This document shows, one piece after another, positions 1-6,185 of a stretch of 9,472 bases of DNA (position 1 is its first letter; every line of letters starts with the position of its first letter). The notes under the pieces are model-generated. The model searched no databases and was not told the origin of the DNA. It saw nothing but the letters and a program-made list of their open reading frames with translations. Source of the DNA: Gammaproteobacteria bacterium. Its GTDB lineage: Bacteria > Pseudomonadota > Gammaproteobacteria > Enterobacterales > Psychrobiaceae. The DNA is taken from NCBI GenBank assembly GCA_013214885.1, contig JABSRS010000048.1, forward strand, positions 1 to 9,472. The letters run 5' to 3'. The position numbers and the translations under genes are program-made.

Positions 1-830
1 CGACTTGGTTAGATAAACTAGGTGCTGCTGGGATGATTAAACTGGCTGCTAACCAAACCGTCGCCAGAATGTTAGAACGTGATGACTTTAAAAAGCGTTA
101 TGCTAATAACCAGCCAATCGCGATTCATGAATTCTTGTACCCACTATTGCAAGGTTACGATTCTGTTGCGATGGAAACTGATGTTGAGCTAGGCGGTACC
201 GATCAAAAGTTTAACTTGTTGATGGGGCGTGAACTGCAAAAGGCCCATGGTCAAAAACCACAGTGCGTTATTATGATGCCATTGTTGGAAGGATTAGACG
301 GCGTTAAAAAGATGTCTAAATCTGCCAATAATTACATTGGGATTAACGATGCGCCAAGTGAGATGTTTGGCAAAATCATGTCGATCTCTGATGTGCTAAT
401 GTGGCGCTACTTTGAGCTATTAAGTTTTAGACCTCTGGCTGAAATTGAAGGATTTAAAACCGACATTGAGAACGGTGCAAATCCACGTGATATTAAAATT
501 ACGCTGGCGAAAGAAATTATTGCCCGTTTCCACAATGAAGAAGATGCTGAAAAGGCTCATCAAGAATTTATTTCGCGGTTCCAAAAAGGTGCGATGCCAG
601 ATGAAATGCCAGAACTCACTCTTGAGTCTGACAATGGGTTAGCGATTGCTAACTTGCTTAAGAATGCTGGTCTAGTAACGAGTACCTCTGAAGCGATGCG
701 AATGATTAAGCAGGGCGCAGTCAAAATTGACGGCGAAAAGTGTAATGACAACAAACTCATTGTTGAAGTTGGCTTTACTGGCGTGTTCCAAGTGGGTAAA
801 CGTCGATTTGCTCGAGTAACTGTTGGTTAA
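1..830 (+). CDS. tyrS: Tyrosyl-tRNA synthetase, C-terminal part (5' end cut by window edge)
   Basis: This cytoplasmic class I aminoacyl-tRNA synthetase charges tRNA-Tyr. The reading frame is open from base 3, so the gene enters from the left and about 275 residues of a roughly 400-residue protein are present; the HIGH-motif half lies outside. Visible landmarks are the tyrosine-pocket stretch around bases 150-215 ([20 protein letters not shown]) and the KMSKS loop at 309-323. The last 65-70 residues look like an S4 RNA-binding domain ([18 protein letters not shown]). A KMSKS loop rather than KFGKT places it with the TyrZ-like branch common in Shewanella and Pseudomonas, not with E. coli TyrS (family knowledge). 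An ATG at 33 lies inside the conserved domain and is not the start. A terminator follows within 35 bases, so it ends its transcription unit. Identity is very secure. Confidence 0.97.
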   Translation, partial: TWLDKLGAAGMIKLAANQTVARMLERDDFKKRYANNQPIAIHEFLYPLLQGYDSVAMETDVELGGTDQKFNLLMGRELQKAHGQKPQCVIMMPLLEGLDGVKKMSKSANNYIGINDAPSEMFGKIMSISDVLMWRYFELLSFRPLAEIEGFKTDIENGANPRDIKITLAKEIIARFHNEEDAEKAHQEFISRFQKGAMPDEMPELTLESDNGLAIANLLKNAGLVTSTSEAMRMIKQGAVKIDGEKCNDNKLIVEVGFTGVFQVGKRRFARVTVG

Positions 831-860
831 TCATTAAGTCACTCGGCTCAACTAACTATC

Positions 861-886
861 AAGCACAGCAATCGCTGTGCTTTTTT
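861..886 (+). terminator. Intrinsic terminator of tyrS
   Basis: A perfect 9-bp stem, AAGCACAGC (861-869) with GCTGTGCTT (874-882), closes a four-base AATC loop. It runs straight into a tract of six T (881-886). It lies 31 bases after the tyrS stop codon, the expected place for a Rho-independent terminator. Confidence 0.93.
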
Positions 887-920
887 GTGGCGATATAGGA
901 GTAAAGTGTTGCCACTTGAA

Positions 921-1071
921 CAGCAATACGCTGTAAACCCATCACTACTTCGGCGGACTTCCTGATGCCACTGGCATCACGGTTCTACCTGCGTTCGGAG
1001 CTCTGGCGCAGCATCTCGGAAATTGCTCCTGCATTGCCCTAATATCTTACATCCATGTAAGAACATGCTGC
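921..1071. repeat. Structured intergenic element, probable dispersed repeat
   Basis: This non-coding stretch between the tyrS terminator and the copA promoter is unusually rich in internal inverted repeats. There is CAGC/GCTG at 921-933 and TGATGCC-ACT-GGCATCA at 963-979. There is also TCTTACAT-CC-ATGTAAGA at 1045-1062, and a longer-range pair GCAGCAT (1008-1014) with ATGCTGC (1065-1071). It is also more GC-rich than its surroundings. The wording resembles the intergenic repeat elements I recall from Shewanella and related marine genomes (blocks such as GCAATACGCTGTAAACCCAT and TGCGTTCGGAG). That resemblance is from memory, and only one copy is in the window. The rest of 887-1160 shows no convincing gene. 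Confidence 0.5.
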
Positions 1072-1161
1072 TCAAGCTTACTTTATCAAATAGCAACCCT
1101 TTCAATGAATTATGCACACCACAACAGTTAATAGAACATAGCCTTTTTATTGGGAAAATAC

Positions 1162-1192
1162 TTTACCTTACAGTAAGGGGAAAGGTTAAGGT
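1162..1192 (+). promoter_or_regulatory. CueR-type copper-responsive promoter of copA
   Basis: A -35 TTTACC (1162-1167) is separated from a -10 TAAGGT (1187-1192) by exactly 19 bp. This overlong spacer is the hallmark of MerR-family activated promoters. Between and over the boxes lies an imperfect dyad, ACCTTAC (1165-1171) and GAAAGGT (1180-1186), with the ACCTT/AAGGT half-sites of CueR operators. A second, nested perfect dyad CCTTA-CAG-TAAGG sits at 1166-1178. The copA start lies 29 bases downstream of the -10 element. CueR as the bound regulator is inferred from the half-sites and from cueR being in the same operon. Confidence 0.85.
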
Positions 1193-1221
1193 GATAGGAT
1201 GAATCATTGGAGATAAAGCAA

Positions 1222-3579
1222 ATGACTGTTGAGCTAAAGGTTTTTGGGTTGCGTTGTAGTGGTTGTGCCAATAAATTAGAGCACAAACTAAATGAAATTG
1301 AAGGTATCACAGCGAGTGTTAGTTTTGCGCTGGAGCAAGTTGTATTGGACTTTTCAACCGATGCCACTCAATTATTAGAGCAAGCGATTGCGCTTATCTT
1401 AGGTAATGGTTACCAGTTAGCCGAGCAGCAGCTTAAATTTCAAGTCAGTGGCTGGAGTTGTGCTGGCTGTGCTAATAAAACCATCACAGCATTAAAGCAG
1501 CTGCCTGGGATTAAAGAGGCTAACAGTAATGCAGCAACCGATACGCTAACGGTCAGCTTTTATGTCGGCGCGGTTAAGCCTGCCCAATTTGCGATACAAG
1601 CCCAAGCGCTCGGTTATCAATTGCTGCTCGACACTGACAATGAGCACGATCCAGCGGCGGCACTTGAGGAGCGAAACCGACAAAATAATGCTAGTGAAAA
1701 GAAACAGCTGATTGTTTCATGCTTGTTCACTTTGCCGTTAATAGTACCGATGGTGATGATGCTGTTGGGTGTCCAATTTCATCTCAACCCATGGCTCGAA
1801 TTGGTGCTAGCGAGCGTGGTCCAGTTTTTTGTCGGCTATAAATTTTATCGTGGCGCTTGGATGGTACTCAAGAATGGCAGTTCCAACATGGATACCTTGG
1901 TCGTGCTTGGGACATCTGCGGCATATATATTTAGCTGTTATTTACTTTTTACCTTGGGCGATGGCGCGGCAGGTTTGCTCTACTTTGAAGCTAGTGCAGT
2001 AGTTATTACCTTTATTTCGATTGGTAAATGGCTTGAACGCCGCGCTAAATTTAGCACAGGGCAGGTTATTCGCGAGCTAATGGCGCTGCGGCCTGTCGAG
2101 GCAAGAGTACTGCGCGGTGAGCAAGAGCTGATGCTGCCACTAGAACAGCTTTTGGTCGGCGATACTGTGCGGGTGTTAGCGGGTGAAAAAATTCCAGCTG
2201 ATGGTGAAATTATTGATGGCGAAAGTGAAGCTGATGAGTCCTTAGTCACTGGTGAAAGCTTACCCGTACTAAAGCAGTGTGGTGATGTGGTGATTGCGGG
2301 TTCGGTCAATGGTCACGGTGTCTTATTAATCGAAGTCAATGCGGTTGCCGAAAACTCAAGTATTAACCAGATCATTAAGTTAGTTGAATCGGCTCAAATG
2401 CAAAAAGCACCGATTGAGCGATTAGTTGATAAGATATCAAGCATCTTTGTGCCATTGGTTATTGTGATAGCTGTCGCGACGTTCTTTGGTTGGTTAGCAC
2501 TCGGTCAGGGTTTCGAAGTGGCCCTGATTAATAGTGTCGCAGTCTTAGTGGTCGCTTGCCCTTGTGCACTTGGTTTGGCGACTCCAGCAACCGTTGTGGT
2601 GGGGAGTGGCGTTGCAGCAAGGCATGGCATTATTATTAGAGATCCCAAGGCGCTGGAAATTGCCAGTCGACTTGAAATAGTCGCTTTCGATAAAACGGGC
2701 ACGTTGACTATCGGTAAGCCTAGGATTAAAAAGCTTGAGGCGATTGGTGATTTTGACCATGCTATTTTCTCCTCATTAATGCTATTGAGTGAGCACCCAC
2801 TAGCGCGAGCAGTTGTTGAGTATGGTCAGTTGCACAATTATCCAAGCTATTCGATTGAACAATTTAAGGTCCACGCAGGGAAGGGAGTGACGGGGCAATA
2901 CCAAGGACAAAGTCTGATTGCTGGTAATCTCGAACTGATGAAGCAACAAGGCGTTCAAGGTTTGGCAACGAATCAACCTTCTAAATACAGCGAAATTTAC
3001 TTTTCTATTGACCTACAACTTTGCGCCATCGCCTACCTTGAAGATGCGCTGAGAGAAACCTCTCATCAAGCTATTAACGCGTTAAAAGCTAGAGGCGTTG
3101 AGGTAGCCATGTTAAGTGGTGATCACCTAGCTGCGGCGCAAAGTATCGCCGGACAATTAAACCTAGATAATGTCCATGCTCAACTTAAGCCACAAGATAA
3201 ATTGGCTGTACTTAAAGCATGGCAAGCACAAGGAAAAAGCGTTGCAATGGTGGGTGATGGGATTAATGATGCGCCAGCATTAGCACAGGCTGATCTTGGC
3301 ATCGCAATGGGTTCAGGGACCCAGGTTGCTATCGCCAGTGCTGATATAACATTAATCCGCGACAATCCATTATTGGTATCGGCTGCGATTAGTATCGCCC
3401 AAGCAACTTGGGTTAAAATCAAACAAAATTTATTTTTAGCCTTCGTGTTTAACGCCTTGGCAATTCCATTAGCAGCTGCGGGATTTTTGAGTCCACAGTT
3501 AGCTGGGTTGGCAATGGCATTAAGTAGTGTCACCGTACTTAGTAACGCCTTGTTATTAAAACGTTGGAAAAATAAATAG
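1222..3579 (+). CDS. copA: Copper-exporting P1B-1-type ATPase
   Basis: This inner-membrane pump uses ATP to export Cu(I) from the cytoplasm. The product is 785 aa from ATG 1222, which has GGAG at 1209-1212 nine bases upstream; the earlier in-frame TTG at 1207 would overlap that Shine-Dalgarno site. Two N-terminal HMA-type metal-binding domains carry CSGC (Cys12, Cys15) and CAGC (Cys80, Cys83). Then come the phosphatase loop TGES (343-346), the membrane metal site Cys446-Pro-Cys448, the phosphorylated DKTGT (Asp490), the P1B-specific His-Pro (525-526), GDGIND (678-683) and MxxSS in the last helix (Met765, Ser768, Ser769). These fit the P1B-1 copper class. The residue before Asn744 in helix 7 is Phe, where Tyr-Asn is usual. 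cueR follows with a six-to-nine-base gap, so the two form one operon. Confidence 0.97.
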   Translation: MTVELKVFGLRCSGCANKLEHKLNEIEGITASVSFALEQVVLDFSTDATQLLEQAIALILGNGYQLAEQQLKFQVSGWSCAGCANKTITALKQLPGIKEANSNAATDTLTVSFYVGAVKPAQFAIQAQALGYQLLLDTDNEHDPAAALEERNRQNNASEKKQLIVSCLFTLPLIVPMVMMLLGVQFHLNPWLELVLASVVQFFVGYKFYRGAWMVLKNGSSNMDTLVVLGTSAAYIFSCYLLFTLGDGAAGLLYFEASAVVITFISIGKWLERRAKFSTGQVIRELMALRPVEARVLRGEQELMLPLEQLLVGDTVRVLAGEKIPADGEIIDGESEADESLVTGESLPVLKQCGDVVIAGSVNGHGVLLIEVNAVAENSSINQIIKLVESAQMQKAPIERLVDKISSIFVPLVIVIAVATFFGWLALGQGFEVALINSVAVLVVACPCALGLATPATVVVGSGVAARHGIIIRDPKALEIASRLEIVAFDKTGTLTIGKPRIKKLEAIGDFDHAIFSSLMLLSEHPLARAVVEYGQLHNYPSYSIEQFKVHAGKGVTGQYQGQSLIAGNLELMKQQGVQGLATNQPSKYSEIYFSIDLQLCAIAYLEDALRETSHQAINALKARGVEVAMLSGDHLAAAQSIAGQLNLDNVHAQLKPQDKLAVLKAWQAQGKSVAMVGDGINDAPALAQADLGIAMGSGTQVAIASADITLIRDNPLLVSAAISIAQATWVKIKQNLFLAFVFNALAIPLAAAGFLSPQLAGLAMALSSVTVLSNALLLKRWKNK

Positions 3580-3588
3580 GAGAGTATG

Positions 3589-3993
3589 ATGATTAGTATT
3601 GGCGCAGTATCAAAACAAACCAAGCTTCCGACCAAAACCATTCGTTATTATGAGCAGGCGGGGTTAATTGCTACCCCGCAACGAGGGGCTAATGGTTACC
3701 GTTTTTATAATGAGCAAAATGTGTCAGAACTTCATTTTGTTAAAGGAGCTCGTCAAGCTGGATTTTCAGTGGCCCAAAGCAAAGAGTTACTCATGCTCTT
3801 TCGCGATAAAAGTCGCGCAAGTAGTGAAGTGAAAAAATTAACGTTAGCTAAAATTACTGAAATACGTCAACGAATTGATGCGTTAACCGCGATGGTGACT
3901 AAGCTTGAAGACTTGGCTGAACAATGCGTGGGAGATGAAAATCCAGATTGCAGTATTTTGCAAGGGTTAGAAAATAATCAACTTGAGCCTTGA
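3589..3993 (+). CDS. cueR: Copper-responsive MerR-family activator
   Basis: This cytoplasmic MerR-family regulator should sense Cu(I) and activate copA by untwisting its 19-bp-spacer promoter. The product is 134 aa. Two ATGs stand in tandem (3586 and 3589). The second is chosen because GGAG at 3579-3582, which overlaps the copA stop codon, is six bases from it and only three from the first. An N-terminal winged helix (MISIGAVSKQTKLPTKTIRY, then NGYRFY) is followed by a dimerisation helix. The metal loop has Cys113-x7-Cys121 (CVGDENPDC), matching E. coli Cys112/Cys120, and Ser78 occupies the Ser77-equivalent position typical of monovalent-metal sensors. As the downstream gene of copA it is probably autoactivated. 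The sigma-32 promoter of ibpA overlaps its stop codon. Confidence 0.94.
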   Translation: MISIGAVSKQTKLPTKTIRYYEQAGLIATPQRGANGYRFYNEQNVSELHFVKGARQAGFSVAQSKELLMLFRDKSRASSEVKKLTLAKITEIRQRIDALTAMVTKLEDLAEQCVGDENPDCSILQGLENNQLEP

Positions 3994-4016
3994 AAAGCTA
4001 TTTTTTGTCCTCATCT
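3989..4016 (+). promoter_or_regulatory. Sigma-32 (RpoH) heat-shock promoter of ibpA
   Basis: CTTGAA (3989-3994) is a perfect -35 element of the RpoH consensus. It is separated by 14 bp from CCTCATCT (4009-4016), close to the CCCCATNT -10 element. The -35 box overlaps the TGA stop of cueR. Transcription from here would give a leader of about 80-85 nt before the ibpA start. Confidence 0.85.
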
Positions 4017-4023
4017 CTTAATA

Positions 4024-4106
4024 GTGGATGCCTAATTTAGGGTCCACACACCACGGCGCAGCAATTAGGCTGGCCACAATTATTATTGCTTCTCGGAGAA
4101 TATACT
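4024..4106 (+). promoter_or_regulatory. Probable ROSE-type RNA thermometer in the ibpA leader
   Basis: The leader between the sigma-32 promoter and ATG 4107 can fold. GCCTAATT (4030-4037) pairs perfectly with AATTAGGC (4063-4070), with an alternative GTGGA/TCCAC pairing at 4024-4047. The 3' end holds TTGCTTCTCGGAGAA (about 4086-4100), in which the Shine-Dalgarno GGAGA sits next to an upstream TTGCT/TTCTC block able to mask it. ROSE elements of small heat-shock genes have this layout: upstream stem, then a U-rich anti-SD block and SD directly before the start (established for ibpA leaders). Melting at high temperature would free the ribosome site. The fold is drawn by eye, not computed. Confidence 0.68.
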
Positions 4107-4556
4107 ATGCGTACCATCGACTTTTCACCACTATATCGCAGTGCTATCGGTTTTGATCGGTTAGCCCACCTAATCGAAAATGCCAACCAAGGTAATAACA
4201 ACACCAATCAAGGCTATCCCCCATATAATATCGAGCAGTTATCGGAAAATGATTACCGAATAACCCTTGCCGTTGCTGGTTTTGACCGCAGCGAGATTGA
4301 AATTACCAGCCATCAAAATACCTTGCTGGTCAAGGGAACTAAAGAATCTAGCCCGAAAGAGCAATCTAATTATCTCTATCAAGGCATTGCCGAGCGCGGC
4401 TTTGAAAGAAAGTATCAATTAGCTGATTATGTAACAGTACAAGCAGCAGACTTAGTCAATGGCTTGCTACATATTGATTTAAAACGTGAGCTACCAGAAG
4501 CCATGAAACCGAGAACCATTAATATTGGTAGTTCGGATGATCGCCTAGCGAACTAA
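4107..4556 (+). CDS. ibpA: Small heat-shock protein IbpA (Hsp20 family)
   Basis: This cytoplasmic ATP-independent holdase binds unfolding and aggregated proteins and hands them to DnaK/ClpB. The product is 149 aa, starting at ATG 4107 with GGAGA at 4095-4099; earlier in-frame TTG codons lie in the leader and are rejected. The N-terminus ([18 protein letters not shown]) is near-identical in pattern to E. coli IbpA. The alpha-crystallin domain spans about residues 35-125, with [29 protein letters not shown] and the A-x3-NGLL element ([11 protein letters not shown]). A C-terminal I-x-I motif (INI, in RTINIG) anchors oligomers. Regulation appears double: RpoH transcription plus the leader thermometer. 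A strong palindromic terminator follows, so it is monocistronic. There is no ibpB partner next to it. Confidence 0.96.
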   Translation: MRTIDFSPLYRSAIGFDRLAHLIENANQGNNNTNQGYPPYNIEQLSENDYRITLAVAGFDRSEIEITSHQNTLLVKGTKESSPKEQSNYLYQGIAERGFERKYQLADYVTVQAADLVNGLLHIDLKRELPEAMKPRTINIGSSDDRLAN

Positions 4557-4591
4557 CGAACAAGTCAAACTCCCTCTCTCTCTGTTTTCCT

Positions 4592-4625
4592 AAAAGGAAG
4601 AGCATATGCTCTTCCTTTTCCTTTT
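4592..4625 (+). terminator. Terminator of ibpA, perfect 28-base palindrome
   Basis: Bases 4592-4619 are a perfect palindrome (AAAAGGAAGAGCAT and its complement). This gives a stem of 12 or more bp followed by pyrimidine-rich TTTTCCTTTTCC. Because the A-run precedes and the T-run follows the stem, it could also stop transcription from the opposite strand. The remaining bases up to the psp promoter (about 4630-4760) show no gene and no structure I can support. Confidence 0.88.
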
Positions 4626-4763
4626 CCTTGTCTGAACTGTACGTTTTTCGATTAACTCTATACTGGTCAATATAACCACTCTATGGTTTTTGTGCTCAAC
4701 TCGTCTGTTGGGTGACTTTGTTGTTAGTTATGTATCTAATTGAAATGTAAACCTTAAGTAATG

Positions 4764-4780
4764 TTGGCACGTAAGTTGGA
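4764..4780 (+). promoter_or_regulatory. Sigma-54-like promoter of the psp operon
   Basis: TTGGCACG (4764-4771), a perfect -24 element, is followed after four bases by TTGGA (4776-4780), one base off the TTGCA -12 element. The GG-N10-G spacing is exactly that required by RpoN. Transcription would begin near 4791, about 40 bases before the first gene. PspF-activated sigma-54 promoters drive psp operons in enterobacteria and Vibrio (established knowledge), which raises confidence despite the -12 mismatch. The enhancer sites expected upstream could not be identified, and pspF is not in the window. Confidence 0.7.
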
Positions 4781-4832
4781 TTACCTTAACTATCAAAACG
4801 AAAATGTAGTCGAGTTAAACAACAAGGAGTCA

Positions 4833-5147
4833 ATGATGACTAAATTAACCAAAATTACTAAAGGCATGTTGTTAGCCGCCACTTTAACAGTCGCAAGCAT
4901 GAGTGTTAATGCAAATACTAACATCAATGCAACTAGCGTTAGCCCAACAAATAATTACTTAGTCGCCGTACTTGAGCAAGCACTAAGTAACCAGATTTCA
5001 ATGATTAGTGATGAAATCAGTCGCAACATCGACACTGGCATTGAACAAGGCTTAACAGAATTAGGGTTTGAACAAACTAACCTTGAAGCCACTAAGCAAG
5101 TGACCAGTGACCAAAACCAATTATTAGTTAAAAAAGATGAGGAGTAA
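4833..5147 (+). CDS. Uncharacterised exported protein, first gene of the psp operon
   Basis: I do not recognise this gene. From ATG 4833 it encodes 104 aa; ATG 4836 is equally possible and sits at better distance from AAGGAG (4824-4829). A longer frame from ATG 4761 is rejected because it would cover the sigma-54-like promoter and lacks a ribosome site. The N-terminus is a typical Sec signal peptide: Lys-rich start (MMTKLTKITKG), hydrophobic core (MLLAATLTVASMSV), and a likely cut after VNA. The mature part of about 77 residues is small, acidic, free of cysteine and probably helical (YLVAVLEQALSNQISMISDE), ending in KKDEE. Its stop lies four bases before the pspA start codon and the pspA ribosome site is inside its last codons, so the two are tightly coupled. 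A periplasmic role in envelope stress is inferred from context only. Confidence 0.78.
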   Translation: MMTKLTKITKGMLLAATLTVASMSVNANTNINATSVSPTNNYLVAVLEQALSNQISMISDEISRNIDTGIEQGLTELGFEQTNLEATKQVTSDQNQLLVKKDEE

Positions 5148-5151
5148 CATT

Positions 5152-5814
5152 ATGGGTATTTTTAGCCGATTTAGTGACATCATTAACGCCAACATCAACG
5201 CAATGCTTGATAAAGCAGAAGATCCTAAGAAATTAGTTCGTTTGTTGATTCAAGAAATGGAAGAAACACTAGTCGAACTCCGTAGTGGTTCCGCTAAGCA
5301 CATTGCTCAGCGCAAACATTTACAAGCACAACTTGGCCGAGCAAAAGTTAACTTTAGTGGTTGGGAAAGTAAAGCTGAGCTAGCAATTAGCAAAGGTCGT
5401 GAAGACTTAGCACGAAGCGCGCTGATTCAAAAGCAGCAAGTCGGTGAGCAAATTGCGATCTTTGAAGAAGAGCTGGCACGTTATAACACGGCTTTAGAGT
5501 CTGCAGGAGATGATGCTGCGCGCCTTGAGCAAAAGATTTATGAAGCACGTGCTCGTCAGCAATCATTAATGGCGCGCCATACTCAGGCCAAAACGCGGAT
5601 AAAAGTTAAAGAGCAGCTTACTAGTCACAAGATCGATGATGCCATTCTACGGTTCGAGCATTTTGAAAAGAAAGTGGTTGACCTTGAATCGCAAGTTGAA
5701 AGTTATGAACTAGGGCAAAGTGAACAAAGTGTTGAAGCCCAGTTTAAGCAAATGGAACGCGATGACTCAATTGAGCAGCAATTGGCCGAACTAAAACAAA
5801 AAGTGGCGTCGTAG
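5152..5814 (+). CDS. pspA: Phage shock protein A (PspA/IM30 family)
   Basis: This peripheral inner-membrane protein oligomerises on damaged membranes to limit proton leak; in enterobacteria it also restrains the activator PspF. The product is 220 aa, close to E. coli PspA (222). ATG 5152 is preferred over the in-frame ATG 5137 because GAGGAG at 5139-5144 is seven bases before it. The N-terminal amphipathic helix (GIFSRFSDIINANINAMLDK) with the conserved DPKKLVRLLIQEMEE that follows it is diagnostic. The rest is a long coiled coil: RKHLQAQLGRAK, then EEELARYNTALE, ARARQQSLMARH, FEKKVVDLESQVESYELG. It ends with a short helix (EQQLAELKQKVA). It is second in the operon, and a 30-codon gene begins two bases after its stop codon. 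Confidence 0.96.
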   Translation: MGIFSRFSDIINANINAMLDKAEDPKKLVRLLIQEMEETLVELRSGSAKHIAQRKHLQAQLGRAKVNFSGWESKAELAISKGREDLARSALIQKQQVGEQIAIFEEELARYNTALESAGDDAARLEQKIYEARARQQSLMARHTQAKTRIKVKEQLTSHKIDDAILRFEHFEKKVVDLESQVESYELGQSEQSVEAQFKQMERDDSIEQQLAELKQKVAS

Positions 5815-5815
5815 G

Positions 5816-5908
5816 ATGTTTGCTTCACAGGCATTACTTTGGATATTCTTACTTCCTGTAATAAGCATGTTGTGTGGAGCATCCGTTGTTATCCTCTTGG
5901 AACGATAG
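5816..5908 (+). CDS. 30-aa membrane peptide in the pspB position
   Basis: An ATG follows the pspA stop after a single base and opens a frame of 30 codons ending in TAG at 5906. The peptide is almost entirely hydrophobic (FASQALLWIFLLPVISML, then GASVVILLER), so it is a single membrane helix with a short charged end (ER). It fills the 103-base gap between pspA and pspC, exactly where pspB lies in other operons. True PspB is about 75 aa with a membrane helix plus a cytoplasmic coiled coil; only a helix is present here. No separate strong ribosome site is seen (TAGG directly before ATG), so translation is probably coupled to pspA termination. It may be a reduced PspB or an unrelated micro-protein. 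That it is translated is an inference from position, composition and tight spacing. Confidence 0.62.
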   Translation: MFASQALLWIFLLPVISMLCGASVVILLER

Positions 5909-5917
5909 GAATATATT

Positions 5918-6124
5918 ATGAGTATTTGGCATCGAGTTACTTTAGACAAGCAACACAGTAAGTGTTTTGGTGTTTGTAGCGGTATTGCCCGCGCATTTGG
6001 ATATAGTAGATTGAGTGTAAGAGTCGTGACATTAATTGCGATATTCTTCGCGCCGTTAATCACATTAACCGCCTATGGAACAGCATTGGTGTTATTACCA
6101 ACCAGAGCTTCCTCCCAACATTAA
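5918..6124 (+). CDS. pspC: Short PspC-domain membrane protein
   Basis: In known systems PspC is an inner-membrane sensor that binds PspA when the membrane is stressed and so frees PspF. The product here is 68 aa from ATG 5918, with AGGA at 5907-5910 seven bases upstream and overlapping the stop of the preceding peptide gene. The family core is present: an N-terminal basic stretch, the CFGVCSGIARAFGYSRLSVRVV block (residues about 16-37, matching the GVCGGLAxxFGxxxxxVR pattern of PspC), and one transmembrane helix about 38-61 ending in LVLLPTR. E. coli PspC is about 119 aa and has a further cytoplasmic leucine-zipper segment used to contact PspB and PspA. Here the protein stops right after the membrane helix. 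A terminator closes the operon 20 bases later. Confidence 0.88.
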   Translation: MSIWHRVTLDKQHSKCFGVCSGIARAFGYSRLSVRVVTLIAIFFAPLITLTAYGTALVLLPTRASSQH

Positions 6125-6142
6125 CTAATAGCTAGTTAAAAC

Positions 6143-6166
6143 AAAGCCTCTTGTTAGAGGCTTTTT
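6143..6166 (+). terminator. Intrinsic terminator of the psp operon
   Basis: A 9-bp perfect stem, AAAGCCTCT (6143-6151) with AGAGGCTTT (6156-6164), has a TGTT loop and is followed by further T residues. It lies just after the pspC stop, fixing the 3' end of the four-gene unit. Confidence 0.92.
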
Positions 6167-6185
6167 CGTTATTGCAATTAAGGGT

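Noticed and set aside
1207..1221. Upstream TTG start for copA
   Set aside because: It would overlap the GGAG ribosome site that is correctly spaced for ATG 1222, and adds five residues with no family counterpart.
1128..1367. 79-codon minus-strand frame across the copA promoter and start
   Set aside because: It overlaps the copper promoter and first metal-binding domain, and has no recognisable protein character.
1980..2309. 109-codon minus-strand frame inside copA
   Set aside because: It is a Ser/Thr-rich shadow frame of a conserved coding region, with no ribosome site or family match.
3180..3641. 153-codon open frame on the minus strand under copA/cueR
   Set aside because: It is antisense to strongly conserved CopA motifs, resembles no family, and is explained by codon bias of the real gene.
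4572..4582. CT repeat (ctctctctct-like) after ibpA as a phase-variable tract
   Set aside because: It is short, lies in non-coding DNA after the stop codon, and affects no reading frame.
4761..4832. 24-residue N-terminal extension of the exported protein
   Set aside because: It lacks a ribosome site, overlaps the sigma-54-like promoter, and would bury the signal peptide; AAGGAG precedes the inner ATG.
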